Source: an uncultured Saprospiraceae bacterium
Lineage (GTDB): Bacteria; Bacteroidota; Bacteroidia; Chitinophagales; Saprospiraceae
Length of the DNA stretch: 6,449 nt
Assembly: GCA_938044055.1 (NCBI GenBank)
Contig: CALIQO010000420.1
Span: 1 to 6,449 of the forward strand
Direction of reading: 5' to 3'
Below the pieces are notes generated by a model. That model was not told where the DNA came from. It saw nothing but the letters and a program-made list of their open reading frames with translations, and searched no databases. How positions within the stretch are numbered: the stretch's first letter is position 1; each line of letters opens with the position of its first letter. Positions 1-6,449 of this stretch are shown piece after piece. A program made the position numbers and the translations under genes.

Positions 1-654
1 TTCTTCTCCTCCTCCCCATGATGCGAAATTATCAGAACTGGTAATCCACAGATCAGCTGGTAAGGTCCCATTTTCTTTAAGTTCTTGAAGGTGGTTAACC
101 CACTTGAGAATTACCCATGGCTGAACATAGTAACTCGCCGCCCACTTGACCATAGCTTCATTACCGACGGCAATGATTTTTACAATATCAGGATACTGAT
201 TAGTCAAGGCAACCGCTCTATTTATTTCTCTAGAATTGGTTTTTACATTTTCATCATCGTGGTCAGGAGCATCTGTCCATGCACCCTTGCAATCCATCCA
301 TGCACCCAGCATTACATACATTTCGAAATCCGAATCCTCATTTTTCAATTGGTGTATGGCTTCCAGTGCCGTAGATGCATGATCTAGGTGAACATTATAT
401 GTTCTTAATATCCGGATGCCCATAGCATAAAGGATCTTCATATCTTCTTTCACCTCTTCTACTGTGGGCTGTATATCTCTAGAATTTTTCCGATATCCTC
501 CATAGGAAATAGCTTGGTATTCCTTGTTTCCTAAAATCTCTTGAGCTGTCACTTCTTTATCTTTAGTTTCTTTAGATTGATTATCTGTTCCTCCTTTCTC
601 TCCGCAAGAAAACAAGGCGACAATTAAGATCAATATATACAAAGGGGTTTTCAT
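1..654 (-). CDS. GH17 endo-beta-1,3-glucanase, lipoprotein (3' end outside window)
   Basis: This encodes the N-terminal 218 residues of a family GH17 glycoside hydrolase, which would cleave internal beta-1,3 bonds of laminarin-type glucans. The ATG at 654-652 is followed by a lipoprotein signal, MKTPLYILILIVALFSC, with C17 as the predicted lipidated residue. A charged linker runs to about residue 48. The (beta/alpha)8 domain begins near ISYGGYRKNSRDIQPT (49-64). GH17 hallmarks are ILRTYNV (82-88) and IIAVGNEAMVKWA (160-172), where E166 is the expected acid/base. SSDNFASWGGG (206-216) is typical of bacterial members. The nucleophile Glu should lie in the missing C-terminal part. The start is 25 bases after the phosphorylase stop, which suggests co-transcription. 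There is no Shine-Dalgarno sequence, as is common in Bacteroidota. The lipid anchor places the enzyme on the outer membrane, but which face is uncertain because residues after C17 (GEKGG) give no clear surface-export signal. GH17 is well supported; exact specificity (endo versus transglycosylase) is inferred. Confidence 0.88.
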   Translation of the reverse strand, partial: MKTPLYILILIVALFSCGEKGGTDNQSKETKDKEVTAQEILGNKEYQAISYGGYRKNSRDIQPTVEEVKEDMKILYAMGIRILRTYNVHLDHASTALEAIHQLKNEDSDFEMYVMLGAWMDCKGAWTDAPDHDDENVKTNSREINRAVALTNQYPDIVKIIAVGNEAMVKWAASYYVQPWVILKWVNHLQELKENGTLPADLWITSSDNFASWGGGEE

Positions 655-679
655 ATTAGGTATAATTTTATAGCTATCA

Positions 680-3600
680 CTAAATGAGTTGATTCTCAGT
701 TAAGTAAACTTTTATGTAAAATACTTTTCCCGACCTTGAAAATACATCTGCACTGTAGTCTTGATTTAAGACCAATTCTTTCTGGGTGTGCAGCAATTGG
801 TCTCCTTCATAAATTTCTATTTTATTCTCCGTCGAAAAAGTATAAATGATAGGTGTCTGACAATACGTAAATGCCAGTGATTGCGGGTCTAGCTTTAATT
901 CTGATTCTGCTCCATTAATGGATATGTAAGAAAATACAGACGCCTCCTTAAGGAATTCTGTTCTCTTTAAAATATAAGGTGAAAAACACAAGGACCCCTT
1001 CTCAACTTTTACTCCGAGCTCTCCGAACCTGCACAAGATATCTTCTTTTACTTGACCTGTCATTCCAGGTTGCTGAGCTCCTTTTCCTCCCGGAGTATGT
1101 GAGTATGGATCCGTAGGAAAAGCACCATAAACTTCTGGATCTTTATGTGATCCGATTCCGTCTACTATATTATAATAATGATCCGTGAGGCGCTTCATGG
1201 ATGAAACAGAAGCACCTTCATTTTTAGCTTTCTCACAACATTCTAGAACAGCAAGTCTCAACTTCGAAACCATGTGCCAGTATATCGACCCTAGTCCTTC
1301 ATAACCATAGAAAGTGCCAGATCTCCCTGTGAATGCCTTGTGATTAAATACTTCTTCATATATAGCTAAGACAGCTTGCTTTTCTTGATCTACAAGTTGT
1401 TCCCCGCCTAAATCAGGGCCTAAGTCTTTCCGAAGTTTATCTAATGCCTGATCTAGGAAATTAGCATTTCTGAAACTCGGGTTAAAATGAATATCGCCGC
1501 TTCTGGATTTCTGAACAATCTCTGAATTCCCTTCATCCAGTAATCGACTGAGTAGTGGCGAGGCTTCAGCTTTAACTGTAGGAATTATATTCTTTTCAAG
1601 GAAGCCTGGCAATTCTACTGCTGGATATAACATGTAGCTATTCTGATCCTGACGATAGATTCTACTATTACGCATACCATCGAGGATGGCTATTGTTTCT
1701 TCTGTAGGAATTATTCCGGAACTTAAAACTGCAACTTGCCCTTCAAGCATCTCATTAAGATAATCTATCTGGATCCCGTCTTCAGAATAAGTCATCAAGT
1801 TGTAGGCATGGTATAATTGATCTGATCTCTTGTTCTGATTTATGGTATCTTCTATAAATAGGCTCACTTTTTCTAGTAAGGTCGAAACTTCACTATGAGA
1901 CAGAGAACCTCTGTCTCCACTGAATCCTGAATGATAAATACTCAGCCTGAAATCAGAAGCTGCCTGACCCAGCTGATCTACCATGTCCTTCCTCATTGCA
2001 GGTGAAAACGGGGTAGTTTTCTTTTCTGAAAATAGATGGTACACGTGAGAAACTTTCTTGAAATATTCTATAACTTCTATAGAAAAAGTAGACTCTTGCG
2101 CTGTAGTACCCTTCAATACTTTCTGTAAAAAATGTACGTATCTACGGATATAATATAAAGTTACCATGGAGACGCCATTGCCTACCAGGGCATTATTAGC
2201 ATCGTTCCATTCTGGTCGCTGAGTATTCATCCAGATACCACCATCTGGAATAAAATTAGTCAACTTAGCAAGCAAGGAAGCCATAATTTTTTCTAAGAAA
2301 CTTGCCTTATGGATTTCTCCAGTTTTATTTCTAAGTAAGGCACCGTCTGCCCCTAAGTCGGACATTCTATTTCTTACTTTTTCATCTAACTCTATATCGA
2401 AGTCTATGGTATCCTTAGCGTTCTTAGTGATGTCCTCGTATTTCTTAATTTTATAAGGAACATCTGTATATGCGAATCCTTCTAGACCTAGGTAATTATC
2501 CCATATTTTATCTTCGTATCTATCGGCTACCTCTAGCAGTTTCAATAGATAGATAATCTGATGGTCTCCCCAGTAACCGATATACGACCAAGGATCATCT
2601 GGTTCTATAGATTCCCAGTCAACACCCTTCTTATAAATTCTGTATGGATTGTATCCATCGAAGGTTGAAGCATTCAGGAATTTATGAATCATACCATGTA
2701 TGAAGTAAGGATAAGATATTACAAGTGCTTCCCAGTTCTGAAATATATCTCGCCAGTTTCCTTCATAATCTAGGATTTTAGAACCATCGATTTCGCTTCT
2801 TGTATTGATAGAAAATTTATTCCATGGTCTGCTGGGGTCTCCATGTCTTCTACTGAATTTTAATGGGAGGTATTCTGTACATAACCTATGCAGGTCTAGG
2901 TCAGATTCTGACCCGATGTTATCCATGAGTTTAAATAGAGAAAAAGTCTCTGGATAAGATGAAATACTTTCATTCCATTGATTGAAAACTTCTTGGTTAG
3001 ATTGTTTCAAGTAACTTAAAAAATCTCCCTTTTCAACCTCATAATCGTTATCGATTACTCCGCCTCTCATGATATTAAACATAACATTGGCGTAGTGTCT
3101 CGTATCTGTCCGCATGTCTTCCGTCCGCTGGAGTCCATCTGCAGAAGCACAGAGTTGAATCAACTTTCTAGTCCCTTCCTTTACATCTTCTTTTATCCTT
3201 AAAACTTGATCTTCTGAGTCATGGGTGGAAAGAAGTAATTCTGCAATTTGAGCTTGACTCTTATTTACATCAGATAGGATCATCCACTCGCAATTTTCAT
3301 TTCCTGCAAGTTCTATTTCTTGTACTGTCAAGTATGCCCCTCTTGCTCCTTTCACATCATTTTCAGTCGACACAGAGCCCGTTTTTCTAAAAACATCTAC
3401 TTGCTTAGAAGAAAGGAGGTAAGAAGGATCCTTTAATCCTGTAGACCAGGCAACATTTGCCTTTAAGGCTTCACTCGGTTCTGCCCTATCTACGATTACT
3501 GCGCTCAAGGCAAATATGGCCATCGAGGAATCAACTACTTTCTCTGTTCGCTTATAAGCATTGACCAGATTGCTGGTACCATTCTGAAGATCGCTAGGCA

Positions 3601-4111
3601 CACTACTCGGCATAACATTCTGTATACCATCTAGAATTTTTAAGCTTATTGCTTCTGACTGGTTGTTATGAAGTTGTGACGTTCTGACGAATCCATACTT
3701 ATCACTAAAACTCCATTCATAACTGAAGGTCAGGTGTAAGTCGTGATTGATTTCTTCGAACCTTACTTTATTACCATACACGCTCTTGTATAGATTTCTT
3801 GTACAACTAAAAACACCTTGGTTTCTCAATGAAAAAGGTTCCCAAGAATATTGTTCTCCGCTTACCTTGATAATCGTCTTACTCCCTGTATGATCTATGC
3901 TTTCTTCTATTTTATCATCTGTCATGTATGGGAATAAAGCGTACTCCGCATTCTTTCTTCCAGCAGTTATTCCACCATTACTTGAAATAAATAACCAATG
4001 ATTAGAATCACTCATAATACTCATGAAAAATGGGTCCATCTTATCGACATAACCTATTCTCATGTATTCAGTGCCATCTATCTTTACTTTATCTAAAGCA
4101 ACTTGCGTCAT
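680..4111 (-). CDS. GH94/GH149-like beta-1,3-glucan phosphorylase, cytoplasmic
   Basis: This is a 1143-residue protein with no signal peptide or membrane segment, so it is probably cytoplasmic. It resembles the inverting phosphorylases of clan GH-Q. An N-terminal beta-sandwich-like part includes SSNGGITAGRKNAEYALFPY (residues 43-62). An (alpha/alpha)6-type part follows with GNWRDIFQNWEAL (451-463), SYIGYWGDHQIIYL (509-522) and RPEWNDANNALVGNG (632-646). D637 of WND is the probable general acid, by analogy with the WND motif of GH94. Likely phosphate-loop and C-terminal motifs are HKAFTGRSGTFYGYEGLG (924-941) and DPYSHTPGGKGAQQPG (1001-1016). GH94 enzymes are usually about 800 residues, so the length fits GH149 beta-1,3-glucan phosphorylases (about 1100, EC 2.4.1.97) better; GH161 is the main alternative. 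With a GH17 gene next door, the likely reaction is phosphorolysis of beta-1,3-gluco-oligosaccharides to glucose 1-phosphate. I chose the ATG at 4111-4109. A TTG at 4153 extends the frame by 14 residues, but that codon abuts the hairpin and the extra residues (MTFHIQITNRRRQT) look like non-coding leader. The stop TAG is followed in frame by TGA and TAG. Confidence 0.72.
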   Translation of the reverse strand: MTQVALDKVKIDGTEYMRIGYVDKMDPFFMSIMSDSNHWLFISSNGGITAGRKNAEYALFPYMTDDKIEESIDHTGSKTIIKVSGEQYSWEPFSLRNQGVFSCTRNLYKSVYGNKVRFEEINHDLHLTFSYEWSFSDKYGFVRTSQLHNNQSEAISLKILDGIQNVMPSSVPSDLQNGTSNLVNAYKRTEKVVDSSMAIFALSAVIVDRAEPSEALKANVAWSTGLKDPSYLLSSKQVDVFRKTGSVSTENDVKGARGAYLTVQEIELAGNENCEWMILSDVNKSQAQIAELLLSTHDSEDQVLRIKEDVKEGTRKLIQLCASADGLQRTEDMRTDTRHYANVMFNIMRGGVIDNDYEVEKGDFLSYLKQSNQEVFNQWNESISSYPETFSLFKLMDNIGSESDLDLHRLCTEYLPLKFSRRHGDPSRPWNKFSINTRSEIDGSKILDYEGNWRDIFQNWEALVISYPYFIHGMIHKFLNASTFDGYNPYRIYKKGVDWESIEPDDPWSYIGYWGDHQIIYLLKLLEVADRYEDKIWDNYLGLEGFAYTDVPYKIKKYEDITKNAKDTIDFDIELDEKVRNRMSDLGADGALLRNKTGEIHKASFLEKIMASLLAKLTNFIPDGGIWMNTQRPEWNDANNALVGNGVSMVTLYYIRRYVHFLQKVLKGTTAQESTFSIEVIEYFKKVSHVYHLFSEKKTTPFSPAMRKDMVDQLGQAASDFRLSIYHSGFSGDRGSLSHSEVSTLLEKVSLFIEDTINQNKRSDQLYHAYNLMTYSEDGIQIDYLNEMLEGQVAVLSSGIIPTEETIAILDGMRNSRIYRQDQNSYMLYPAVELPGFLEKNIIPTVKAEASPLLSRLLDEGNSEIVQKSRSGDIHFNPSFRNANFLDQALDKLRKDLGPDLGGEQLVDQEKQAVLAIYEEVFNHKAFTGRSGTFYGYEGLGSIYWHMVSKLRLAVLECCEKAKNEGASVSSMKRLTDHYYNIVDGIGSHKDPEVYGAFPTDPYSHTPGGKGAQQPGMTGQVKEDILCRFGELGVKVEKGSLCFSPYILKRTEFLKEASVFSYISINGAESELKLDPQSLAFTYCQTPIIYTFSTENKIEIYEGDQLLHTQKELVLNQDYSADVFSRSGKVFYIKVYLTENQLI

Positions 4112-4140
4112 AGTCTGTCTTCTTCTATTTGTTATTTGTA
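4112..4140 (-). promoter_or_regulatory. A-rich leader before the phosphorylase ATG
   Basis: On the minus strand the bases just before the ATG at 4111 read AAATAACAAATAGAAGAAG, then ACAGACT. The run is strongly A-rich and unstructured, with a purine stretch (AGAAGAAG) about 7 bases upstream of the ATG. Bacteroidota commonly use A-rich, unstructured leaders instead of a strong Shine-Dalgarno sequence. This supports ATG 4111 over TTG 4153 as the start. I see no convincing Bacteroidota promoter (TTTG and TAnnTTTG) here. Confidence 0.35.
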
Positions 4141-4154
4141 TATGAAAAGTCAAT

Positions 4155-4202
4155 TTATGATTTACAGGGAAGCATGGTTCTATGCTTCCTCGTAAATCAT
4201 AA
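4155..4202 (-). terminator. Intercistronic hairpin: terminator or RNA stability element
   Basis: This is an imperfect inverted repeat with two 21-base arms and a 6-base loop (4176-4181). The outer block ATGATTTAC pairs with GTAAATCAT, and the inner block GAAGCAT pairs with ATGCTTC. Only two adjacent positions mismatch. It lies 46 bases after the stop of the binding-protein gene and 43 bases before the ATG of the phosphorylase. On the minus strand the hairpin is followed by AAATTGACTTTTC, which is not a good U-tract. It may therefore be a weak or partial terminator, or a 3'-end stabiliser that keeps the surface-protein message more abundant than the enzyme message. The structure is clear; its role is inferred. 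Confidence 0.6.
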
Positions 4203-4247
4203 TAATTGATAAGGATTAAAAATAAGATTTACTTTAAGATCCTTCGT

Positions 4248-6449
4248 CTATTTTTTAAAGTAGATATTATCAAGCCAGATATTAGATGGCATAGTCCCTG
4301 CTTGTCCATCGAACTTCATCTGGAAGATATCTGTCAGTGTCATGCCACCATCTGTAAAAAAGGACAGCGGAATATCATAACTATTCCACGTTCCTGCATT
4401 AATCGGTGTCATATCGTATAATTTCTCACCTGAGGTTTCACTAATAGGAGTAACCAGCATTACAGTAGCATCTGCTGTCCACATATCTATATGCAGAAAC
4501 TGCATTTCACTTAAATCTGTTGCACCCATAAGTTGTGTACCTTGATAATTCAAGTTACCATACTTCATCGTATTGTTTCCTGCAATATCCTCGAAGGTAA
4601 CCTCTGTACTCTGTCCCCAATCTGGGTTGAAATCCGTTCCTTCTAAATCATCATAAGCATCACTAAATAGAGAAACAACATCTGCAGCAGCATCTATAGG
4701 TGTAGGTGCTGCTTCTGTCGGTGCATCCCCTCCACCATTATTGCCACTGCCATAAAAATAGATATTATCTAACCATATATTAGATGGTGTGACACCTGCT
4801 TGACCGTCGAATTTCATCTGAATTATATCTGTAAGTGACATGCCTCCATCCGTAAAAAAAGTTAACGGAATGTCATAGCTATTCCACGTTCCTGCGGTTA
4901 TCGGAATCATATCATAAAGCATCTCACCAGTTGTTTCGCTTATCGGTGTAACCAGCATAACTGTGGCATCTGCCGTCCACATATCGATATGTAAAAACTC
5001 CATACCACTTACGTCTGTTGCAGCCATTAGTTGTGTGCCTTGATAATTCAAGTTGCCATACTTCATCGTATTGTTGCCTGCAATATCCTCAAAGGTAACC
5101 TCTGTGCTTTGTCCCCAATCAGGGTTGAAATCCGTTCCTTCTAAATCATCATAAGCGTCGCTAAATAAAGAAACAACATCTCCTGCCGCTTGAGTCGGAG
5201 CAGGAGCAGCTTCTGTCGGGGTATCTCCACCTCCATTGTTTCCACCACTACCATAAAAGTAGATATTATCTAACCATATGTTAGATGGTGTGACACCTGC
5301 CTGACCATCGAACTTCATCTGTATTATATCTGTTAGTGTCATACCACCATCAGTAAAAAATGTTAGCGGTATGTCATAGCTATTCCAAGTTCCTGACGTT
5401 ATCGGAATCATATCATACAGCTTCTCTCCTGTAGATTCGCTAATCGGAGTAACCAACATAACCGTGGCATCTGCTGTCCACATATCGATGTGTAAGAACT
5501 CCATGCCACTTACATCTGTAGCAGCCATAAACTGGGTGCCTTGATAGTTCAAGTTACCATACTTCATCGTATTGTTGCCTGCTATATCCTCGAAAGTAAC
5601 TTCTGTACTCTGTCCCCAATCTGGGTTGAAATCCGTTCCTTCTAAATCATCATAAGCATCGCTAAAAATAGAGACAACAGAAGATGCTTCATGTGTAGGC
5701 TCCGGTGCCGCTAGCTCCGGTTCCGTAGCACCACTGCCGCCTCCATTAAGAAAGTATATATTATCTAAGTAGATGGTACCATTGCCATCAAACTTTAATT
5801 GTATAACATCTGTTAAGTCTACATCTGTAAAACTTGACAGAGGAATATCGACACTGTTCCATCCACTCGTAGGTACTTCAAGTGCATAGGCAGCCTCGTT
5901 AGTGTTGCCACTTATGAGGAAAGCATTTAGCATCGACGAATTTTCTGTCCAGTAATCAATATGTAAAAATTCCATTCCAGATACATCTATGCTAGACCCT
6001 AGCTGTGTTCCTTGGTAATTTAATCCTGAATACAACAGTGTGTTGTTTCCATCTATGTTTTCTTCAGTAACCACCGTAGCTTGTCCCCAGTCTGGATTGA
6101 AGTCTGTTCCTTCCAGGTTCATGTAAGCATCACTATATACAGATAGAACATTAGCTGCATCAGCAGTAGGGTTAGGTGCAGAAGTTTCAGGTCCACTAGA
6201 TCCCATGCCACCATCATTATAGAACAATACATTGTCTACGAATACTGTAGGTAAATCTCCCGAGAATACCATCTGAGCTAGATTGGCCCTACTCGTTAAT
6301 CCTGGGAAATCCGATAACGGTACATCTATGGTCACCCATGAATTAGTCTGGAGGGTAGGACTTGTAACACTAATCTCATGGGAAGAATCATCTCCCCCTC
6401 CGAATGCCCCATCTGCTCCGAAATCAACAAGTAAAACTTTAAAAGATGC
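4248..6449 (-). CDS. Multimodular tandem carbohydrate-binding protein, probable surface glycan-binding protein (5' end outside window)
   Basis: The frame is open from the window edge to a TAG at 4248-4250, giving 733 residues of an N-terminally truncated protein. It consists of one partial and four complete modules of 133-141 residues, separated by Gly/Pro/Thr/Ala-rich linkers of 23-26 residues (for example GGGDTPTEAAPAPTQ). The modules share the order FSDAY, GTDFNPDWGQ, NYQGTQ, MEFLHIDMWT, WNSYDIPL, QMKFDG and WLDNIYF, a pattern of beta-sandwich carbohydrate-binding modules. I recall similar modules appended to flavobacterial GH16 laminarinases and in laminarin-binding surface proteins; I do not assign a CBM family number. 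Conserved Trp/Tyr residues are candidate sugar-stacking positions. The protein is acidic, with no Cys and only one Arg that I can find. It ends two Lys after the last module, with no type IX secretion C-terminal domain, so an N-terminal lipoprotein anchor is expected upstream of the window. A GTG at 6335 is not the start, since coding content continues through it. A catalytic domain in the missing N-terminus (for example GH16) cannot be excluded. Confidence 0.8.
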   Translation of the reverse strand, partial: ASFKVLLVDFGADGAFGGGDDSSHEISVTSPTLQTNSWVTIDVPLSDFPGLTSRANLAQMVFSGDLPTVFVDNVLFYNDGGMGSSGPETSAPNPTADAANVLSVYSDAYMNLEGTDFNPDWGQATVVTEENIDGNNTLLYSGLNYQGTQLGSSIDVSGMEFLHIDYWTENSSMLNAFLISGNTNEAAYALEVPTSGWNSVDIPLSSFTDVDLTDVIQLKFDGNGTIYLDNIYFLNGGGSGATEPELAAPEPTHEASSVVSIFSDAYDDLEGTDFNPDWGQSTEVTFEDIAGNNTMKYGNLNYQGTQFMAATDVSGMEFLHIDMWTADATVMLVTPISESTGEKLYDMIPITSGTWNSYDIPLTFFTDGGMTLTDIIQMKFDGQAGVTPSNIWLDNIYFYGSGGNNGGGDTPTEAAPAPTQAAGDVVSLFSDAYDDLEGTDFNPDWGQSTEVTFEDIAGNNTMKYGNLNYQGTQLMAATDVSGMEFLHIDMWTADATVMLVTPISETTGEMLYDMIPITAGTWNSYDIPLTFFTDGGMSLTDIIQMKFDGQAGVTPSNIWLDNIYFYGSGNNGGGDAPTEAAPTPIDAAADVVSLFSDAYDDLEGTDFNPDWGQSTEVTFEDIAGNNTMKYGNLNYQGTQLMGATDLSEMQFLHIDMWTADATVMLVTPISETSGEKLYDMTPINAGTWNSYDIPLSFFTDGGMTLTDIFQMKFDGQAGTMPSNIWLDNIYFKK
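4257..4679 (-). repeat. Tandem repeat unit E, last of three near-identical binding modules
   Basis: This is the C-terminal module, 141 residues from VVSLFSDAY to WLDNIYF, followed only by two Lys and the stop. It is the most changed of the three copies (13 differences from D), and the changes fall in the later two thirds, for example DLSEMQF for DVSGMEF and GTMPSN for GVTPSN. The first third is identical in protein to D. Confidence 0.9.
4755..5177 (-). repeat. Tandem repeat unit D, second of three near-identical binding modules
   Basis: This is a 141-residue module running from VVSLFSDAY to WLDNIYF. It is the middle copy, closest to C (135 of 141) and next to E (128 of 141). It is flanked by two Gly/Asn and Ala/Pro/Thr linkers of 26 and 25 residues that are themselves similar. 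The DNA period to the last copy is 498 bases. Confidence 0.9.
5256..5678 (-). repeat. Tandem repeat unit C, first of three near-identical binding modules
   Basis: This is a 141-residue module running from VVSIFSDAY to WLDNIYF. By my count 135 of 141 residues match module D and 126 match module E. Differences from D are scattered conservative changes, such as I/L in the first strand and F/L after NYQGTQ. The DNA period to the next copy is 501 bases. Confidence 0.9.
5751..6149 (-). other. Binding module B, divergent full-length copy (133 residues)
   Basis: This module starts VLSVYSDAYMNLEG and ends IYLDNIYF. It keeps GTDFNPDWGQ, NYQGTQ, MEFLHIDYWT, GWNSVDIPL and LKFDG. It is eight residues shorter than modules C to E: it has shorter loops before LTDVIQL and before the last strand, where SNIWLDN is replaced by GTIYLDN, so one candidate binding Trp is missing. 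It is clearly an older paralogue than the three copies that follow. Confidence 0.75.
6219..6449 (-). other. Binding module A, partial and divergent
   Basis: This is the C-terminal 77 residues of the first visible module. It carries VLLVDFGADGAFGGGDDSSH, then SWVTIDVPLSDFPGL, and ends FVDNVLFYN. The last two blocks match WNSYDIPL and WLDNIYF of the other modules, so it has the same fold. However, the glycine- and aspartate-rich GAFGGGDD stretch is absent from modules B to E, so it may belong to another subfamily with a different ligand role. A 23-residue linker (GPETSAPNPTADAAN region) joins it to the next module. Confidence 0.7.

Noticed and set aside
85..387. 100-codon open frame on the plus strand
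   Set aside because: It lies antisense within the GH17 coding region, whose protein shows clear family motifs; the plus-strand product has no recognisable features.
4192..4232. Alternative pairing: GTAAATC at 4192-4198 could pair with GATTTAC at 4226-4232 and compete with the hairpin, like an attenuator
   Set aside because: Only 7 base pairs that cannot be extended on either side, against 19 pairs in the main hairpin; probably chance in AT-rich DNA.
4112..4247. A promoter for the phosphorylase and GH17 genes in the spacer
   Set aside because: A TTGAC occurs at 4149-4153 on the minus strand, but no TAnnTTTG or TATAAT box follows at proper spacing, so I do not call a promoter.
4206..4421. 71-codon open frame on the plus strand
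   Set aside because: It overlaps the conserved end of the last binding module on the opposite strand and has no recognisable features.
4257..5678. CRISPR array or mobile repeat
   Set aside because: The repeats are about 500 bases long, in frame, and encode protein modules with conserved linkers; they are intragenic domain duplications.
6333..6335. GTG as a start codon of the binding-protein gene
   Set aside because: The frame stays open to the window edge, and the 38 codons upstream encode typical module sequence (VDFGADGAFGGGDD), so GTG is an internal Val in WVTIDVPL.

Overview
The window looks like part of a beta-1,3-glucan (laminarin) utilization locus from a member of the Bacteroidota, most likely a marine flavobacterium. 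The DNA is AT-rich. Translation starts lack clear Shine-Dalgarno sequences. One protein has a Bacteroidota-style lipoprotein signal. The protein families fit too: a bacterial GH17 glucanase, a very large GH94/GH149-like phosphorylase, and a tandem carbohydrate-binding array with 'FSDAY...NPDWGQ' modules like those I recall from flavobacterial laminarinases and surface glycan-binding proteins. The taxonomy and the substrate are inferred from protein families. No marker gene is present.

All three genes lie on the minus strand, so transcription runs from high to low coordinates. (1) 6449 to 4248 is the 3' part of a gene for a multimodular, acidic, Cys-free protein. It has at least five beta-sandwich-type carbohydrate-binding modules, and the last three are near-identical copies. 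Its 5' end lies beyond the window edge. (2) A 136-base spacer (4112-4247) holds a strong imperfect inverted repeat at 4155-4202. (3) 4111 to 680 encodes a 1143-residue protein without a signal peptide, best read as a cytoplasmic beta-1,3-glucan phosphorylase of the GH94/GH149 type. (4) After only 25 bases, 654 to 1 encodes the first 218 residues of a GH17 endo-beta-1,3-glucanase lipoprotein, cut off by the window edge.

A coherent working model follows. The tandem-module protein captures laminarin at the cell surface. The lipid-anchored GH17 enzyme cuts it into oligosaccharides at the outer membrane or in the periplasm. The phosphorylase then splits imported oligosaccharides with phosphate to give glucose 1-phosphate, which saves ATP compared with hydrolysis. 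susC/susD transporter genes and further glucanases (GH16, GH30, GH3) would be expected just outside the window, but none is visible here.

The most interesting points are the phosphorolytic step inside a glucanase locus, the near-identical binding-module array, and the intercistronic hairpin. I see no RNA genes, mobile elements or CRISPR arrays.
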